DNA of 64,000 nt from Phytophthora colocasiae (GCA_018806915.1 JAGKQI010000064.1:1-64000); one strand, 5' to 3'; numbered from the stretch's first letter, positions 46,766 through 58,448 are shown. Numbers and translations are program-made. The notes: generated by a model from the letters alone, not told the origin.

Positions 46766-47907
46766 TTACTTCTTCTTGCCAAACCTGTGCGATAAAATGA
46801 CAGTCGAGTTGTTAGCACGTCATCGTCTAGCAAATAAAAACACACACGTAATCAAGAATTGTACGTACGAAGACTGGTCGGTGTCGTGCAGGATGTTCAG
46901 CAGCAGGGAGTCCGAGTTCAGGTACACCTTGTTGGCCGAACGCGAGATGACCGTGGCAATCTCCTTAGCAGCGTCCAGACGACGCAGCTGCACGAAGGCA
47001 GGGTTGTTCTTGATAGCCTCACCGACAAGCTCAGCCGACTTGGACACACCGAGAGCGCGAATGACCGTGCTCTTCTTCTCCTGAATGGCGCGCTCCACGA
47101 TGAAACGGGCACGCTCGGCGTCCTGCTGCGCAACCTGCTTGGCCTCAATAGCGGCCGTGTACTCGGCGCCGAAGGTCAAGTGGATGATAGAAACATCCTC
47201 CAGCATGATGGCGAAACGGTCTGCACGGCGCTTCTACTCAACAGAATTTCATCATACCAGGCATGTTAAACACCGGAACTTCAAGTACCTCGATCTTTAC
47301 AGTCACTGAAGCACGTACCAGGTTCTCAATAATGAGACGCGACACGTGGTCACGCTGGAAGATCAGCTCAGCGGCAGTGAACTGAGCTACCACCTGCTTG
47401 GCCACCTCGTTCACAATCGAGGGCAGCACCTTGTCATCGAAGTCTGCAGGAAGAAAAAAAGAAAACTCCGTTAGACTAGAATAAAATTTCGGATAACCTG
47501 TTGCTGGATGTCTTACCCGTGCCAAGGTTCTGGTAGAGCCACTGCAGACGCGAACGGTCGGGCTTGGACAGCACACGAATAGAAATGTTGATCATCTGCA
47601 GATCCTTGGTGCCCGTAAGCGAGGCGTAGGTGCGCGGACGCGTACGCACGTCCATAATCAGAGGACGCTGTAGCCACGGGACGACAAAGTGCGTGCCCTG
47701 CTCGATCACCTGGGAGCCGACACCGTCAATACGGCTGTACACCACAGCACGGTGTCCAGGCGGCACGTTGTAAATGGACAGGTAGGCGCCGTAAATGGCA
47801 GCGCCCGTGAAGACCGCCACCTTGGCCAGTGCAGCCGCCGGTCCCTTGCTTCCAGGCGGCATCTTCATGTTCTTCATGTTCTCCATCGCGGCTTTGCCCT
47901 TCTCCAT
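46766..47907 (-). CDS. PHB2: Prohibitin 2
   Basis: Four exons on the minus strand: 47517-47907, 47319-47443, 46869-47233 and a 19-bp last exon 46766-46784. They sum to 900 bp, 299 aa, the same length as human PHB2. Prohibitins form a ring complex of PHB1 and PHB2 in the mitochondrial inner membrane, acting as chaperone and scaffold. An N-terminal hydrophobic anchor (about 24-45) is followed by the PHB/SPFH domain from [17 protein letters not shown]. The conserved stretch [20 protein letters not shown] and the following coiled coil are present. The final exon supplies the ending SFGKKK. The splice sites are GT...AG, and all junctions keep the frame. PHB2 is favoured over PHB1 by length, the long N-terminus and the Lys-rich end. 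Confidence 0.92.
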
Positions 47908-48283
47908 GGCTGCTCGGTAGCTTTACTCCCCCTCAAAGTCGAAAGTCAGGAGAGCCACACGGTTTGGTTAGACCCCACTGCTGCAACATTCATTCCTTCG
48001 ACATCTTGCAAATTGTATGCAACTCATACAAACTCAAAGTAAAACAACTAATGTTGCCCATGGTGTACAGCACCTTAAATTAAGTTGTTTTCCATACGTT
48101 ATTCTGATTGGTGTAAACTATACATTTCAATGATTGACTAAAAACAATGTTTCCTTTCAACCAATCATCACTCAGTAACTGATTGGTGGTTGGCTGGTGC
48201 AGAAGCGCTAGCTGCTCTTGGTGCTTTCGCCCCCAGCGTCCGCCACTCCCATCGCATTCGCCTGAACAAAAGAAGTCGCCAAA
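47908..48283. promoter_or_regulatory. Shared divergent promoter region of prohibitin and RPS9, with CCAAT boxes
   Basis: 376 bp between two divergently transcribed genes. CCAAT or its complement ATTGG occurs at 48107-48111, 48161-48165 and 48182-48186, all within 180 bp upstream of RPS9. CCAAT boxes are common activating sites in eukaryotic housekeeping promoters; use here is inferred. No start site can be assigned. Confidence 0.4.
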
Positions 48284-48862
48284 ATGCCGAAGATTTCGCG
48301 CCACCGTAACTACCGCAAGACGTACCGTACGCCTTCGCGCGCCTTCGAGAAGGAGCGTCTCGACCAGGAGCTGAAGCTGCTGGGAGAGTACGGACTCCGC
48401 TGCAAGCGCGAGATCTGGCGCGTTCAGTACGCGCTGTCCAAGCTGCGCAAGGCCGCCCGTGAGCTGCTGACGCTGGACCCCAAGGACCCCAAGCGTCTCT
48501 TTGAAGGATCTGCCCTTCTGCGTCGTCTCAAGCGTTACGGCATGCTCGCGGAGGACGAGAACGAGCTCGACTTCGTGCTGCGTCTGAACGTGCAGAAGCT
48601 GCTGGAGCGTCGTCTGCAGACCAAGGTGTTCAAGCAGAACCTGGCCAAGTCTATCCACCACGCCCGTGTGCTGATCAAGCAGCGCCACATCCGTGTGGGC
48701 AAGCAGCTCGTGGACGTGCCTTCCTTCCTGGTGCGCATGGACTCGGAGAAGCACATTGACTTCGCCGTCACGTCGCCGTACGGCCAGGGCCGTCCGGGCC
48801 GTGTCGCTCGTCGCCGTGCCGCTCAGCGTGCTGCTGCCGGCGGTGAGGAGGACGAGGAGTAA
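48284..48862 (+). CDS. RPS9: 40S ribosomal protein S9 (uS4)
   Basis: A single uninterrupted frame of 192 aa, the usual length of eukaryotic S9. It begins [17 protein letters not shown]. The S4 RNA-binding domain lies at about residues 108-165, including [19 protein letters not shown] and [13 protein letters not shown]. The C-terminus is Arg/Ala-rich and ends in an acidic GGEEDEE tail. It is an early-assembling small-subunit protein needed for decoding fidelity. Codon use is strongly C/G-ending, as expected for a highly expressed gene. The 3' end converges on VPS41 with 280 bp between them. Confidence 0.97.
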   Translation: MPKISRHRNYRKTYRTPSRAFEKERLDQELKLLGEYGLRCKREIWRVQYALSKLRKAARELLTLDPKDPKRLFEGSALLRRLKRYGMLAEDENELDFVLRLNVQKLLERRLQTKVFKQNLAKSIHHARVLIKQRHIRVGKQLVDVPSFLVRMDSEKHIDFAVTSPYGQGRPGRVARRRAAQRAAAGGEEDEE

Positions 48863-49142
48863 GTGTATTCCACTTGCTTCATGACTCTTTTTTAGGTTGG
48901 ATTGTCCAGTATCGAGGAGCCACCGCAATGCAGTCAAACAGGTTCACAGCGCTCGGCGACGCGACGCATGGGCAACCAACTTCGGACTTTGTTTCTCGGG
49001 GGATCAGCAATGGCTGCCGATAAATAAAATATCATGCGAATTTGGGGACTTCACTACAGGTTCTGTCAGGTTTTCACATTACAGGCACAGCTTCTTCCCA
49101 CGCAACAACAATATTCACTTAACTGCTGGCCTCATACACATT

Positions 49143-52100
49143 TCATTCAGCTACGGTTGCCAGCAGGTTGTCCTTGGCGCGTTGCAGTTGGTTCTCAGTG
49201 ACTCCGCGTGCAGGTGGCGTGGTGAACGCTGCAATCTGCTGGTTGAAGTCACTGGAACGAGCGTACGCGCGCGTGCTGTGGTCGCACACGAAGCAGCCCA
49301 ATGCGCGGTTCAGGTCGCCCGACTCAACCGCTTCTGCACTCTTCCACATCCGCATCTTGTCCTCGAGACACGGCAAGTGGTAGCAGTGGCCGCACTCAAA
49401 CACGCAGGCGTGGACTGTTTCCATGCCGGACGACGGCGCGCGCAACAGCTCGTTGCAGATGGAGCACGCCTTCTTCGCTGCTACGCGACGTCCTCGCTTG
49501 TGCGCTGCAACTTGGCGATGCAAAAGCACGACACGATCGTTGTCAAATACTTTTCGAGAGCCGACGCACAAGTTTTGCTACATATCAAAACATTAGTACA
49601 TGCACGTGCTAGTGCTCATATCTAACGCCAACGCGACGTACCTGCACGCGGTAGTTAGCGATGATCGCGATCAGCTTCTGTTTCAGGTTTTCGATCTCCA
49701 TATCGTCCGGGATCTTGCGAATGAGCTTGATCGGGTCGATCTTGTGTTGAGAAGCGAATTTCAACAGCTCCTCCACGTTGTCCTTGCTGGTAAGACTCAG
49801 ATCGATGAGGTAATCCCACAAACCCTCGTCGTGGTCCTGAACGAACTGGATCGCCTGGTTGAAGTCGCCTCGCTGCGTCAGTATTAAGTCGAGAGCTTTC
49901 TTGTGTTGCCCCATTCGACCTAAGATGTAGATCATCGTGTCCCAAAGGGGAGGAGTGTGCTCACTGCAGTACTTGTATGCCTACAAACACACAAAACACG
50001 TTAAAAAGAAGACAATTTATACTACAGATATCTGCCACTCACCTTTTCCAGCGGCACAAAGTTGCTCGTCTGTAGGAACTTGAGCAAGAAGTCTGGCGCA
50101 AACTCGGCGTATAACGCAACTTGCTTCTCGTGTAGTGCAGAGTAGATTTCCGAATTGTACTCGCCCAAACGATGCAGAACCAGCTCGTGCAGATACGTGT
50201 GCAATAACTCCGGCTCCCCTTCAAGCTGCGTAACAATGTCGCTAATCTTGAGTTGCTCTGTCTGATTCACAAGCATGCGCACTGCAATGGCCTTGTCAAT
50301 CCGCATGAGGTTCACCACCTTGTTTGCAACAAGAGACCAGAGCTGGTGCTCCGTGATCAGCTTGAACGCGAAGTCCTTGTTGGAGCAGAATTCGCCCTGG
50401 CTTAGGTAAATACGCAGCGCATGGTCGTATTGCTCTGTGGCCGTGTACAGTTCGGCTAGAGCTTCCATCAGGTACATTGTCTCCACACTCAGTCGTTCGG
50501 CGTCGGCTTCAGCAATGCGCCTGCGTCTCACAACAGTTTCTAGCTGGTTAATCCACGCCTGGGCATCATACAACGGCTCAAACACGTGCGTTGACTCGGT
50601 GTATTCCGGTGCAACAGCGGAGGAATCGCCTTCGGACTGGTGTTTCGCAATAGGAGTATCCTGTCGCCTTGGCTTCGGCCATTTTCGAATGAGCTCGAGG
50701 AGTTGGCCCGGATCCGAGTCCAGGAAGTGCTTCAACACCATCTCATACTGCACTTTCGGCAACCGTGGGCTAGCTGTCGGCATATAGCGAGCAACGGCAC
50801 TAAGTTGTCCTCGCTGAGCGAAAACGTACACATACTTTTCCCACAGTTTGGCGTATTCTTCACCACCGCCGATAAAGAGCCGATGGATCTCCTCTGCGGC
50901 TTTCTGGAACTTCTTTTGACGGAGTAAGTCGCCAAGATATGTCTCCATAATGTCAGTGAGCACTACACGTCGTAGAGCGCGCGGGTCATGTAGAGCCACA
51001 TCCAGTGCTCTAGCGTATTGCTTTCGCGCCAAGGCCCATTGCACGCGGTCGTCAGCATCGCGTAGACGGCAGATAACTACGTCCTTCGGTGTGCACACGT
51101 ACGCAAGCTGCCCATATCCAGCGTCATAAATCGATGATGGATCGGTTGACTTCAAATCCGATTGCTGTGCACGCGCGTAGCGGAGAGTAGGCATCATATA
51201 GTCTGAAGCACGCAGTCGCTGGTATCCCTTGAGATTCAGCAAGTCTGCACTAACTTGCTTTCCATCCAGCCGGACAACGTGAACCTCTGGGAACGGCATT
51301 TCTCCGCTTTCGCCTTCTCCTTCAACTTTAGTTGACCCTGAAGACATTGGCGGTCCTGATCCAGATCCAGGAGGCCGGAATGCAAGCACCGACACAACAG
51401 AGCCACCGCCCCAAGGACTAATACCAGCCACAAAGAAGTCGAACGTGAGCAATGCCACGACTTCAGCTGTGATTGCACCTGATTGAAGCTCAACAGCATC
51501 CAGCGCAGAAGCGGAAGTTGGCGATGCAGGCTGGTCTGAATGTCCCTTCTTGAATGTAACCACGCGCAATGTGTGAGCCCACGCTACCAGAAGAATATCG
51601 CTGCCCTGCCACTCCAGGTGGCATCTACAAAGCTCCATCGGCGGGCAATTCGGTGGCCGCTCAATGTATGTCACACGCTGGTCATTCTCCGAATCGTACA
51701 CTTTGACCCCCCAATCGTTGGCCCAAGCAACAAGTCCATCCTTCCAGCGAATGAGCTGCACGGGCCCTTCGCCTTCATGTACCGTGCTCTCCTTGTCAAT
51801 GATCCACCCCTTCTTGTTGATAATCAGCTGTCCGCCAACTCCACCACAGGCGAAACTCTTTTCTCTTTTCATTGCATATCTGTCCTCCAGCTGCACAGCA
51901 TACACTGCACTGAAGTAGTTGTAGATGTTCACTTCCCCTCCTGTGCTTGACACAGCGGTCTGTCTGACCACTTCCTTGTTCTGGTTGTTGGCATGCTTGT
52001 TCCCACTGATATCACTAGCTCCTGAAGGTCCTGCAGCAGCCGGGAAGAGCGTATACACGGCTACAGTGCCGTCGTCAGAGCAGGAGGCGATAAACTGCAA

Positions 52101-52577
52101 GAAATGGTCGAAAATCAGTCAGAAACATCAGAATCCAGTTTAAACTTCGCCATTTCACTGCTCATTACCTGGCCAGTCTCATCGATGCACACTTGGTTGA
52201 CCTTCTTGTAGTGTTGGTGCAGGCGCCGGATGAACCGTCCGTCAAGCTCCAACAGCAGCACGTTGCCGCCGTACGTGCCAGCGCACACGAAGTTCACGTG
52301 AAGCGCAATGCAGGACAGCGAGTCATCCTTGAAAATGGCGTGGAAGTGGCCACCCACGCGCTCGTACTTGAGTAGCGGCTCCTGTGGCGTCACCTCCTCC
52401 TGCTTAAAAAAAAGTATAAATGGATACGGTCTGATTAGCATCGTTTTCTCAGTTATCTCGGGGTGGAGAAGGATGTTTGATGCGGTGGTAGCGGCCGAAG
52501 GGGTGTATACGTGTATGAGAATGTCGAGGGTGTACCTTGGTCTCTGTGTCGTCGCTCTCGGACGCGGCCGATGGCAT
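49143..52577 (-). CDS. VPS41: VPS41, HOPS tethering complex subunit
   Basis: Five exons, all joined in phase 0: 52536-52577, 52169-52399 (the acceptor could be 3 bp further upstream), 50043-52094, 49642-49980 and 49143-49577; 1032 aa. VPS41 is the subunit of the HOPS complex that binds Rab7-type GTPases and vesicles for fusion with the vacuole or late endosome. The N-terminal half has WD40-like repeats (HFHAIFKDDSLSCIALH, FIASCSDDGTVAVY). The C-terminal half has clathrin-heavy-chain-type helical repeats, with the VPS41-like segment ILGRMGQHKKALDLIL and DPIKLIRKIPDDMEI. A RING-type zinc finger sits at about 926-985 (CSICNELL ... CGHCYH ... CFVC). The order WD40, CHCR, RING matches VPS41 rather than VPS11/18, which lack this WD40 type. 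The acidic N-terminus (MPSAASESDDTETK) comes from the small first exon. Confidence 0.9.
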
Positions 52578-52621
52578 AGTAGCGGCAAGATCGCTGTTCT
52601 TGATGTTCAATGCTTTATTGA

Positions 52622-52659
52622 AAAAAAGCAAATTATGTAGAAAAAAGCAAATTATGTAG
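52622..52659. repeat. Two tandem copies of a 19-bp AT-rich repeat
   Basis: AAAAAAGCAAATTATGTAG occurs twice in a row, followed by a decayed third copy (ACAAAAAGCATATATTATG). It lies in the 303-bp divergent intergenic region between VPS41 and the membrane protein gene. Function unknown; possibly promoter-related or a microsatellite. Confidence 0.8.
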
Positions 52660-52880
52660 ACAAAAAGCATATATTATGCTTTTTTACATGGTGGCAAAGT
52701 CTTCATGAAGAGACTCGTCCAAGCGCTTCCAGCTCTGCTGTCTTCTCCTCTCCGATGGCCATCTCTTATTATAAACATCGCAAACTCTTTTTTTTAGGCA
52801 TTTCGCCAAATATTATCGTCCGAGTTGAGCATTATTAGAAAAGCGGGATGGCGGTTGCAGCTTCCTTTCGCTAGTTTGCA

Positions 52881-55271
52881 ATGGGTGTATGCTCGTCATT
52901 TGCTGTAGTTAAGATCGTGTGCTCTAGGATCTGTAACATCAGAAATCGAGTGTCTGAGCTGGATCCCGTCGGCTTGGAGAACTGGTCAACAAATTACTAC
53001 CAGCAGGAGCGGCTTCGACGCAAAGAGCAGAAATGGCGGGTATTGCTGCATCCGTCCGTGTTTGGGGCGTGTCTGGCCATTATCGGGCGCACAGTGGTGG
53101 GGCCTATTGTGTTGTTGTTGCTATTCATCGCTACCAACTACCTGTCGCCTGATGCCGCGTTCCTCATCACGGCCGACAACAGTTTTTTCGCGTTCACTGA
53201 GAAAGATCTATCCATGGCTGGAGGATGTACAGATTGTTTGGGTACTTGTAAGATTGTTCTGCTCACATACGCGATGTACAACAAGGAGATCCTTACGAGT
53301 GGACCTCCGTTCACAGCTTTCACTGGTATCCCCCCAACGGAATTGCTGTACAATTTCGGTTCTCTGAGGCCTGAAGCTCTCGCGCTTGGTGAAGCTTTGG
53401 ACGCAAGTGATGCTCTCTGTCAAAGTAGCGTAAATGAGTGGGGGTCTGCGATGAATGTTCTAACTGGAACAGCGCAGCAAGTTTTGGATGTTATCACCAC
53501 CCTGAACCTCAGTATTTCTCTGCAGGCCAGACGTGAGCTCGAGCTGGGCATTGAACGTACGAAGGAGTGCGTGACAACGTGGAGTATCATTGCTCTTCCG
53601 CGTTTGTTTATGTTTCCACTCGACCTGAACAGTACCAGCTTCGGTGAGATTCCGGCTGTGGCTATCAACGTTGCCCCGGAACTGACGGAGTGTCGGCCGG
53701 ACGTCCCCATGGACTACACCCTTCTCAGTTCTAAGCTGGCACTTGATACTAACGGTCGAGATCTACTGGCTACGGTCCCTGAAGCTCTGACACTATTCCC
53801 GTACAGCTTCAATAGCACTATGACTCCAGTCTCACGGGTGGTGCACGCTTCGGAGACGAAATACACAGTTGATTCCGTCCTCGAACCTCTTCTGCATGCG
53901 TACTACGGGGCCTGTAGAGTACACGAGGTGAATTCTACTGGGATCTTCATCGAAGACGAATGTGAAATCTCCGATCACTGGGCAAGTTACGGCCTCATGG
54001 TGCAATCTCCAGATGATATGCCTCTGTGCAGCACTAGCGACGTCTGTGTTCACAACTACTATAATTCTCAGTGGGAATGGGTGAGTGAAATCTCCACAGA
54101 AGAACGAAATCGAGTCGCGATGTACATGAACACGTTCAGGAGTCGTTATGCTGACAAAGTCGGTATCAGTGTTCTACCCGGACTAGTAGTTATGCAGATT
54201 TTCGTTATGGGGATGGTCAGTCTGTACGAAGTGATGTCACACAAGCGGTCCGTACTACTGACTCAAATCTGGGCGTACCGGTGTCAGAATGGGAAGACAC
54301 AAGTGCTTTATCTTGGCCAAGTCGCCTACCACCTCTTCTACAACTCGGATTTGTATCTGCTTGGCTTCTCCACGGGAACGTTGACGACTGAGTCTATCGC
54401 GAACCTAACGTGCTGCTTCTACGCCTTCTCGTATTCCTTTATTAACCTGGCCAAATCCCGCTCTGGAGATCAGCAGCTTGACCGTCACTTTCGCCTTACA
54501 TGGGAAGCTACACAGGTGGTTATCACGGCCTGTGTCGTCACTGCACTGCGAGTCGTCCAGCGTAACCCGTTGGAGTCGATTATCTCAACTAATGCAGAGA
54601 TATTACGCAAAACGTCAGCGCTTGGTGAAAGATACTGTGGTCTCAATGACGCTTGTATCATTTTCACGATCAATGCTCCAACGATCATCACTCTTTTGAG
54701 TACGATTCTTGGTCTCTTGGCAGTAACTACTTCGCTGCTAGTGAAGAGAACGAGTCCTAAGGTTATCAGAGCTGTTTTGTCGTCTCGCGGCTCACAGGGA
54801 AGCTTCAGAGGCGTTAGTCCAGTGAAGAACGTCATTACGACTCGAAAGACCGCTACAATTCGGTTCAATTTCAGCAAGCGGAATCAAACAATACCAGTTG
54901 AGCATATTACAAAACATGGCCGCCTTACATCCTTCGAGGAACACTGCCTGGGAGTGCCATTCCGAAGGCTTTTCCGTGACTGTGACGACTTTGCCTACGA
55001 AACATACAACGGAAGGCGCTGTACTACGGTTGAGGCTCTACTACTGACGGGATATCTTTACTATGGCGAACATATTTACCAGGCAACAAATGTACTACTG
55101 CTCGTGGTGGCTCGAATGTTGCCTAGAAAATTACTCCGAACGTTCAATGTGCTTCTACTGCGCTGGCACCTGAATCCAGTAACCGGGAAGTTAACCCACG
55201 CGCTATCCTGTACATGGTACACTGCGAGTAAGGATAACCACGCCTTGAATGGAATGACACCAGTGGCTTGA
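52881..55271 (+). CDS. Orphan multi-pass membrane protein, 796 aa
   Basis: I do not recognise a known family. One uninterrupted frame from ATG at 52881. A first hydrophobic segment lies at about 59-88 (CLAIIGRTVVGPIVLLLLFIATNYL). A large, probably extracytosolic region follows (about 90-425), with many Cys, NxS/T sites and no hydrophobic span. Further membrane segments lie at about 425-450 (VLPGLVVMQIFVMGMVSLYEV), 472-520, 540-560 and 590-628 (INAPTIITLLSTILGLLAV). A basic C-terminal cytosolic tail of about 165 residues completes it. The layout suggests a surface receptor, transporter-like or sensory protein, but no motif decides. It is transcribed divergently from VPS41. Confidence 0.85.
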   Translation: MGVCSSFAVVKIVCSRICNIRNRVSELDPVGLENWSTNYYQQERLRRKEQKWRVLLHPSVFGACLAIIGRTVVGPIVLLLLFIATNYLSPDAAFLITADNSFFAFTEKDLSMAGGCTDCLGTCKIVLLTYAMYNKEILTSGPPFTAFTGIPPTELLYNFGSLRPEALALGEALDASDALCQSSVNEWGSAMNVLTGTAQQVLDVITTLNLSISLQARRELELGIERTKECVTTWSIIALPRLFMFPLDLNSTSFGEIPAVAINVAPELTECRPDVPMDYTLLSSKLALDTNGRDLLATVPEALTLFPYSFNSTMTPVSRVVHASETKYTVDSVLEPLLHAYYGACRVHEVNSTGIFIEDECEISDHWASYGLMVQSPDDMPLCSTSDVCVHNYYNSQWEWVSEISTEERNRVAMYMNTFRSRYADKVGISVLPGLVVMQIFVMGMVSLYEVMSHKRSVLLTQIWAYRCQNGKTQVLYLGQVAYHLFYNSDLYLLGFSTGTLTTESIANLTCCFYAFSYSFINLAKSRSGDQQLDRHFRLTWEATQVVITACVVTALRVVQRNPLESIISTNAEILRKTSALGERYCGLNDACIIFTINAPTIITLLSTILGLLAVTTSLLVKRTSPKVIRAVLSSRGSQGSFRGVSPVKNVITTRKTATIRFNFSKRNQTIPVEHITKHGRLTSFEEHCLGVPFRRLFRDCDDFAYETYNGRRCTTVEALLLTGYLYYGEHIYQATNVLLLVVARMLPRKLLRTFNVLLLRWHLNPVTGKLTHALSCTWYTASKDNHALNGMTPVA

Positions 55272-55750
55272 AAGTCTCATCTACTGCTATCTAAACTCCA
55301 CAACAACTTGTAATGTTTGACCTCCGACTACTGCAGTCGTGCTATAATAGAGATCATGAGCACGACAATAGCCTTGCGTTTCTCCAACCCCAAACGCATC
55401 GATAGCACAGGGTACTGGTTCATTGTGAGGCGATTTTGAGTCCCCCCCCCCCCCCCCCCGAAATTATCTTAACGCCAATCAACATCACAAAAAATATTAG
55501 CGCGATTCAAGTTTTCCCTACAAAATCCTTCTCCTACGACATTTTTCGTTCTTTTTAAAGTGTTCTTTGTCTTGCTGCAGTCCAAGCATCAACCTTTGTG
55601 GAGAAGGAAGCACTTGTACTTGAAGTGCTACAATTGACGACATTACCGTATTTGATCCATTAAATACGATACAGTTTTTGCAACGGTTGCAATCGTCATT
55701 CGCAAAAAGACACGTCCCCAAATCGAGCAAAGTCTCCGCCCCCTGAATCC
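55272..55750. other. Intergenic with an 18-bp poly-C run
   Basis: 479 bp between two same-strand genes. A run of 18 C at 55442-55459 is the longest homopolymer in the window. The remainder is AT-rich and holds no visible RNA gene; the promoter of the phosphatase gene must be in its right part. Confidence 0.7.
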
Positions 55751-56674
55751 ATGACCACCCCTGCCCCCACAGACGTGGACGCAATGCTGGGCGTTGCCAT
55801 TGAGGCTGCACGTGCTGCTGGAGCTCACATGAAGTCGCACCTGAGTACGTCGCGCGTGGAGAAGACGAAATCGTCCAAGGACGATCTGGTCACTGTCGTG
55901 GACAAGCAGTGCCAGGACTTGGTGTTCGATACCATCAAGAAGACCTTCCCCGAGCACGAGTTCCTGGGTGAAGAGAACGTCGAACCGGGTAGTGAAGCCT
56001 CGGCTCGTGCACTGCAAGACTTGGTGAGCAAGGAGTGGCTCTGGATCGTGGACCCCATTGATGGCACCACCAACTTCGTGCACCATCGACCAGCTAGCGT
56101 TGTTTCGGTGGCTTGTGCACACTTGGGAGAGGTTGTGGTTGGTGTCATTTACGATCCGTATCGCGACGAGATGTTCACGGCGCAGAAGGACAAGGGCACG
56201 TTCTTGAACGGTCAACCAGCGCATGTCAGTCACGAGTCTACGTTCTCTGAAGCGCTTGTGGGTTTCGGTATTGGCACTAAGGACAGTGTGAGATTGCCTA
56301 TGCTGGACTGTGCACGCGAGTTTTCAGCCAAATGCAGAGGTTTGCGTCTACAAGGTGCAGCAGCCATTGAACTCGCGTGGACTGCAGCTGGTCGTCAATC
56401 GGTGCGTTAATTATCTACGCTACGGACTGTCGATCCTTTGGACTAAATGTTTACTGTCACTTTGCAGGCCTTCTACGAACTGGATCTGAATTCGTGGGAT
56501 GTAGCAGCCGGAGCACTTTTAGTGAAGGAGGCCGGCGGCCAAGTGAGCAACAGCGACGGCACACCCTTCTCCCTCAGCACGCGCAACATCGTGGCCTCCA
56601 ACAACAAGGGCGACATCCACACTAGCATGATCGAACTCATCCAGAAGGCTGACGCTGTGCACGTGCGCAAGTAA
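55751..56674 (+). CDS. Inositol monophosphatase
   Basis: Two exons, 55751-56401 and 56468-56674, with a 66-bp GTGCGT...CAG intron; 285 aa, close to the roughly 275-290 aa of the family. It hydrolyses inositol 1-phosphate to free inositol with Mg2+, feeding phosphoinositide synthesis. The metal-binding motifs are complete: GEEN at 73-76, WIVDPIDGTTNF at 98-109 with Asp101 and Asp104, and WDVAAGALLVKEAGG from 227 with Asp228. The second motif is encoded by exon 2. Related phosphatases of the same superfamily (for example FBPase-like or histidinol phosphatase) are less likely because the DPIDGTTNFVH motif and length fit IMPase best. Confidence 0.93.
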
Positions 56675-56851
56675 AAAAAAAGCATCCAAATAGAGCTAAA
56701 GCTTTTTCACGAATGACGTTGCCAAAACGTCCTCAACGTCAGTCGCTAAGCTTTCCAGCCAATAGCATAAGCATCGTCTATTTTTATCAACCAATCATAG
56801 ATCTTTCAGAACCCCATAGTTTTGATAACAGTCAGTCTCTATTTAACCACC

Positions 56852-58448
56852 ATGGAGGAGCAGCTCCCAGCGCCGTACCATGTCAACACGTGGTTCTTCG
56901 TGTGTGGGCCGTTGGCTGTCAATACGTTCCTGTTGGGACTGGCAGCCAATCTGCACGTGTTTAAGAAGAACAACTTGGCGTTCGACCGGGTTATGGATAT
57001 GCGTCCGGAAGAAATACCCACGGCCAAAGGTGTCTTCAAGACGGCGTTGTTCATGTGTCTCCTGCAGTTCCTTCTCTTCAATGGAGAAGCAGTTCGACGC
57101 GGTGATGCCTTCGGTGTAGATGAGACGCGTATGGAGTTGCTACTGTTGGGCTACGTAGCGGTTGCGACGATGCTGCTATTGTGTCCGCTGAACATTCTAC
57201 ACTACAAGTTCCGCATGTTCGTACTGCGCAAATTGGCGCGCTGCTTCTGGCCCTTCCAGCAGTTCTCCTTCAAGTTACCGCCACATGCCACGCCCTTTAT
57301 TGAGGTGTTTATGGCTGATGGCATGACGTCATTGTCCAAGTTTATTCAAGATCTGTCTGTGGCGTTGATGCTGCTGTTGCTGTCGTTCAACAGCGAGCCA
57401 GAAGACTTGAGGGAGTCGTACATTTCCAAGCTCAAGGAGTCGCCACTGACGTACATTGCAGCTAGTACGCCTTACATGTAAGTGGTTATGGTCATTTTGA
57501 AGGAGGAACTAGGTGCTAATCTTTATTTGTTGTAGTATTCGTGCGACGCAATGCTTGATCTCGTTCCAGCGGACGACAAGTGTGAACGACCGATTTCTCC
57601 ACTTGCTGAACACGATGAAGTACTGCTCAAGTCTGTTGGTGATTTCAGTTGGAGCTTATCCGATGCTCATGGGGCTGGCGCGTCCTGAACAGAGCAGCTT
57701 TTTCCTCTTATGCGCAGTGTTCAACTCGCTGTACTCGTTCCTATGGGACGTTGTTATGGATTGGGGTCTCGGACAGCCGAAGTTGCCTAGGAGAGTCGCG
57801 TTCCTGCGTCACCAGTTGACTTATCGGCCACGCAAGATCTACTACCTGATCATCGTGGTGGACTTCGTGCTGCGCATTATGTGGGTCACCAAGTGGTGGG
57901 ATTGGATGCACCGCGGCGTGCACTTCAAGCTCATTTCGCAGGTCGCTGAGGTCGTGCGTCGTGTGATCTGGAACTTTGTGCGCGTGGAATGGCAATGCAT
58001 CAAGCTGGACATTCTCGGCAGCAAGAAACTCTCTGCAGACAGCTTGGAGCTCGAAGAAATTAACGAAAATATGCCGTTAATGGAAGAGGACGAGGATGGA
58101 GACACAAAACCAAGACTAAGGACGCTCAGTCGTCCGAACTCGTTCTCAGCTCAAACCAGCGATACTGATACCAGCAGTACACTCAGTCAGAGCCCTGCTC
58201 ATAATTCCAACGGTGGCGAGTATCTCCTTCAGGCAATGCGAAATGCATTCAGCTCTGATAAACCAGACGCCTATGCCAAGTTAGAAGGAGAGCAACAACA
58301 AGATGAAATAATTGCGCCGGCAGCCATCACAGTTGCTAGTTACCCGGACAAGCCGCAAGCCATGCTGGTGATCGGAGACCACTCTACTTCCACTCACCGA
58401 CGAGAGTCGAGCCCGCATGCCGAAGACGCGGAGACCGACGAAATGTAA
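56852..58448 (+). CDS. EXS-domain membrane protein without SPX domain
   Basis: Two exons, 56852-57477 and 57536-58448, with a 58-bp GTAAGT...TAG intron; 512 aa. The start at ATG 56852 has a good ACCACCATGG context. Hydrophobic segments (TWFFVCGPLAVNTFLLGLAA, ELLLLGYVAVATMLLLCPLN and later ones) lead into the EXS signature: RCFWPFQQFSFKLPP, FIEVFMADGMTSLSKF, QCLISFQRTT, FNSLYSFLWDVVMDWGLGQ and VDFVLRIMWV. EXS proteins include XPR1/SYG1 phosphate exporters and the Golgi-retention protein Erd1. This one lacks the N-terminal SPX domain of XPR1, so it resembles the Erd1 layout. A 160-residue acidic Ser-rich tail, probably disordered, follows the domain. Phosphate movement in the Golgi is an inference from Erd1. 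Confidence 0.9.

Noticed and set aside
48535..48937. Minus-strand frames over RPS9
   Set aside because: Antisense of a strongly codon-biased ribosomal protein gene, which commonly gives long false frames.
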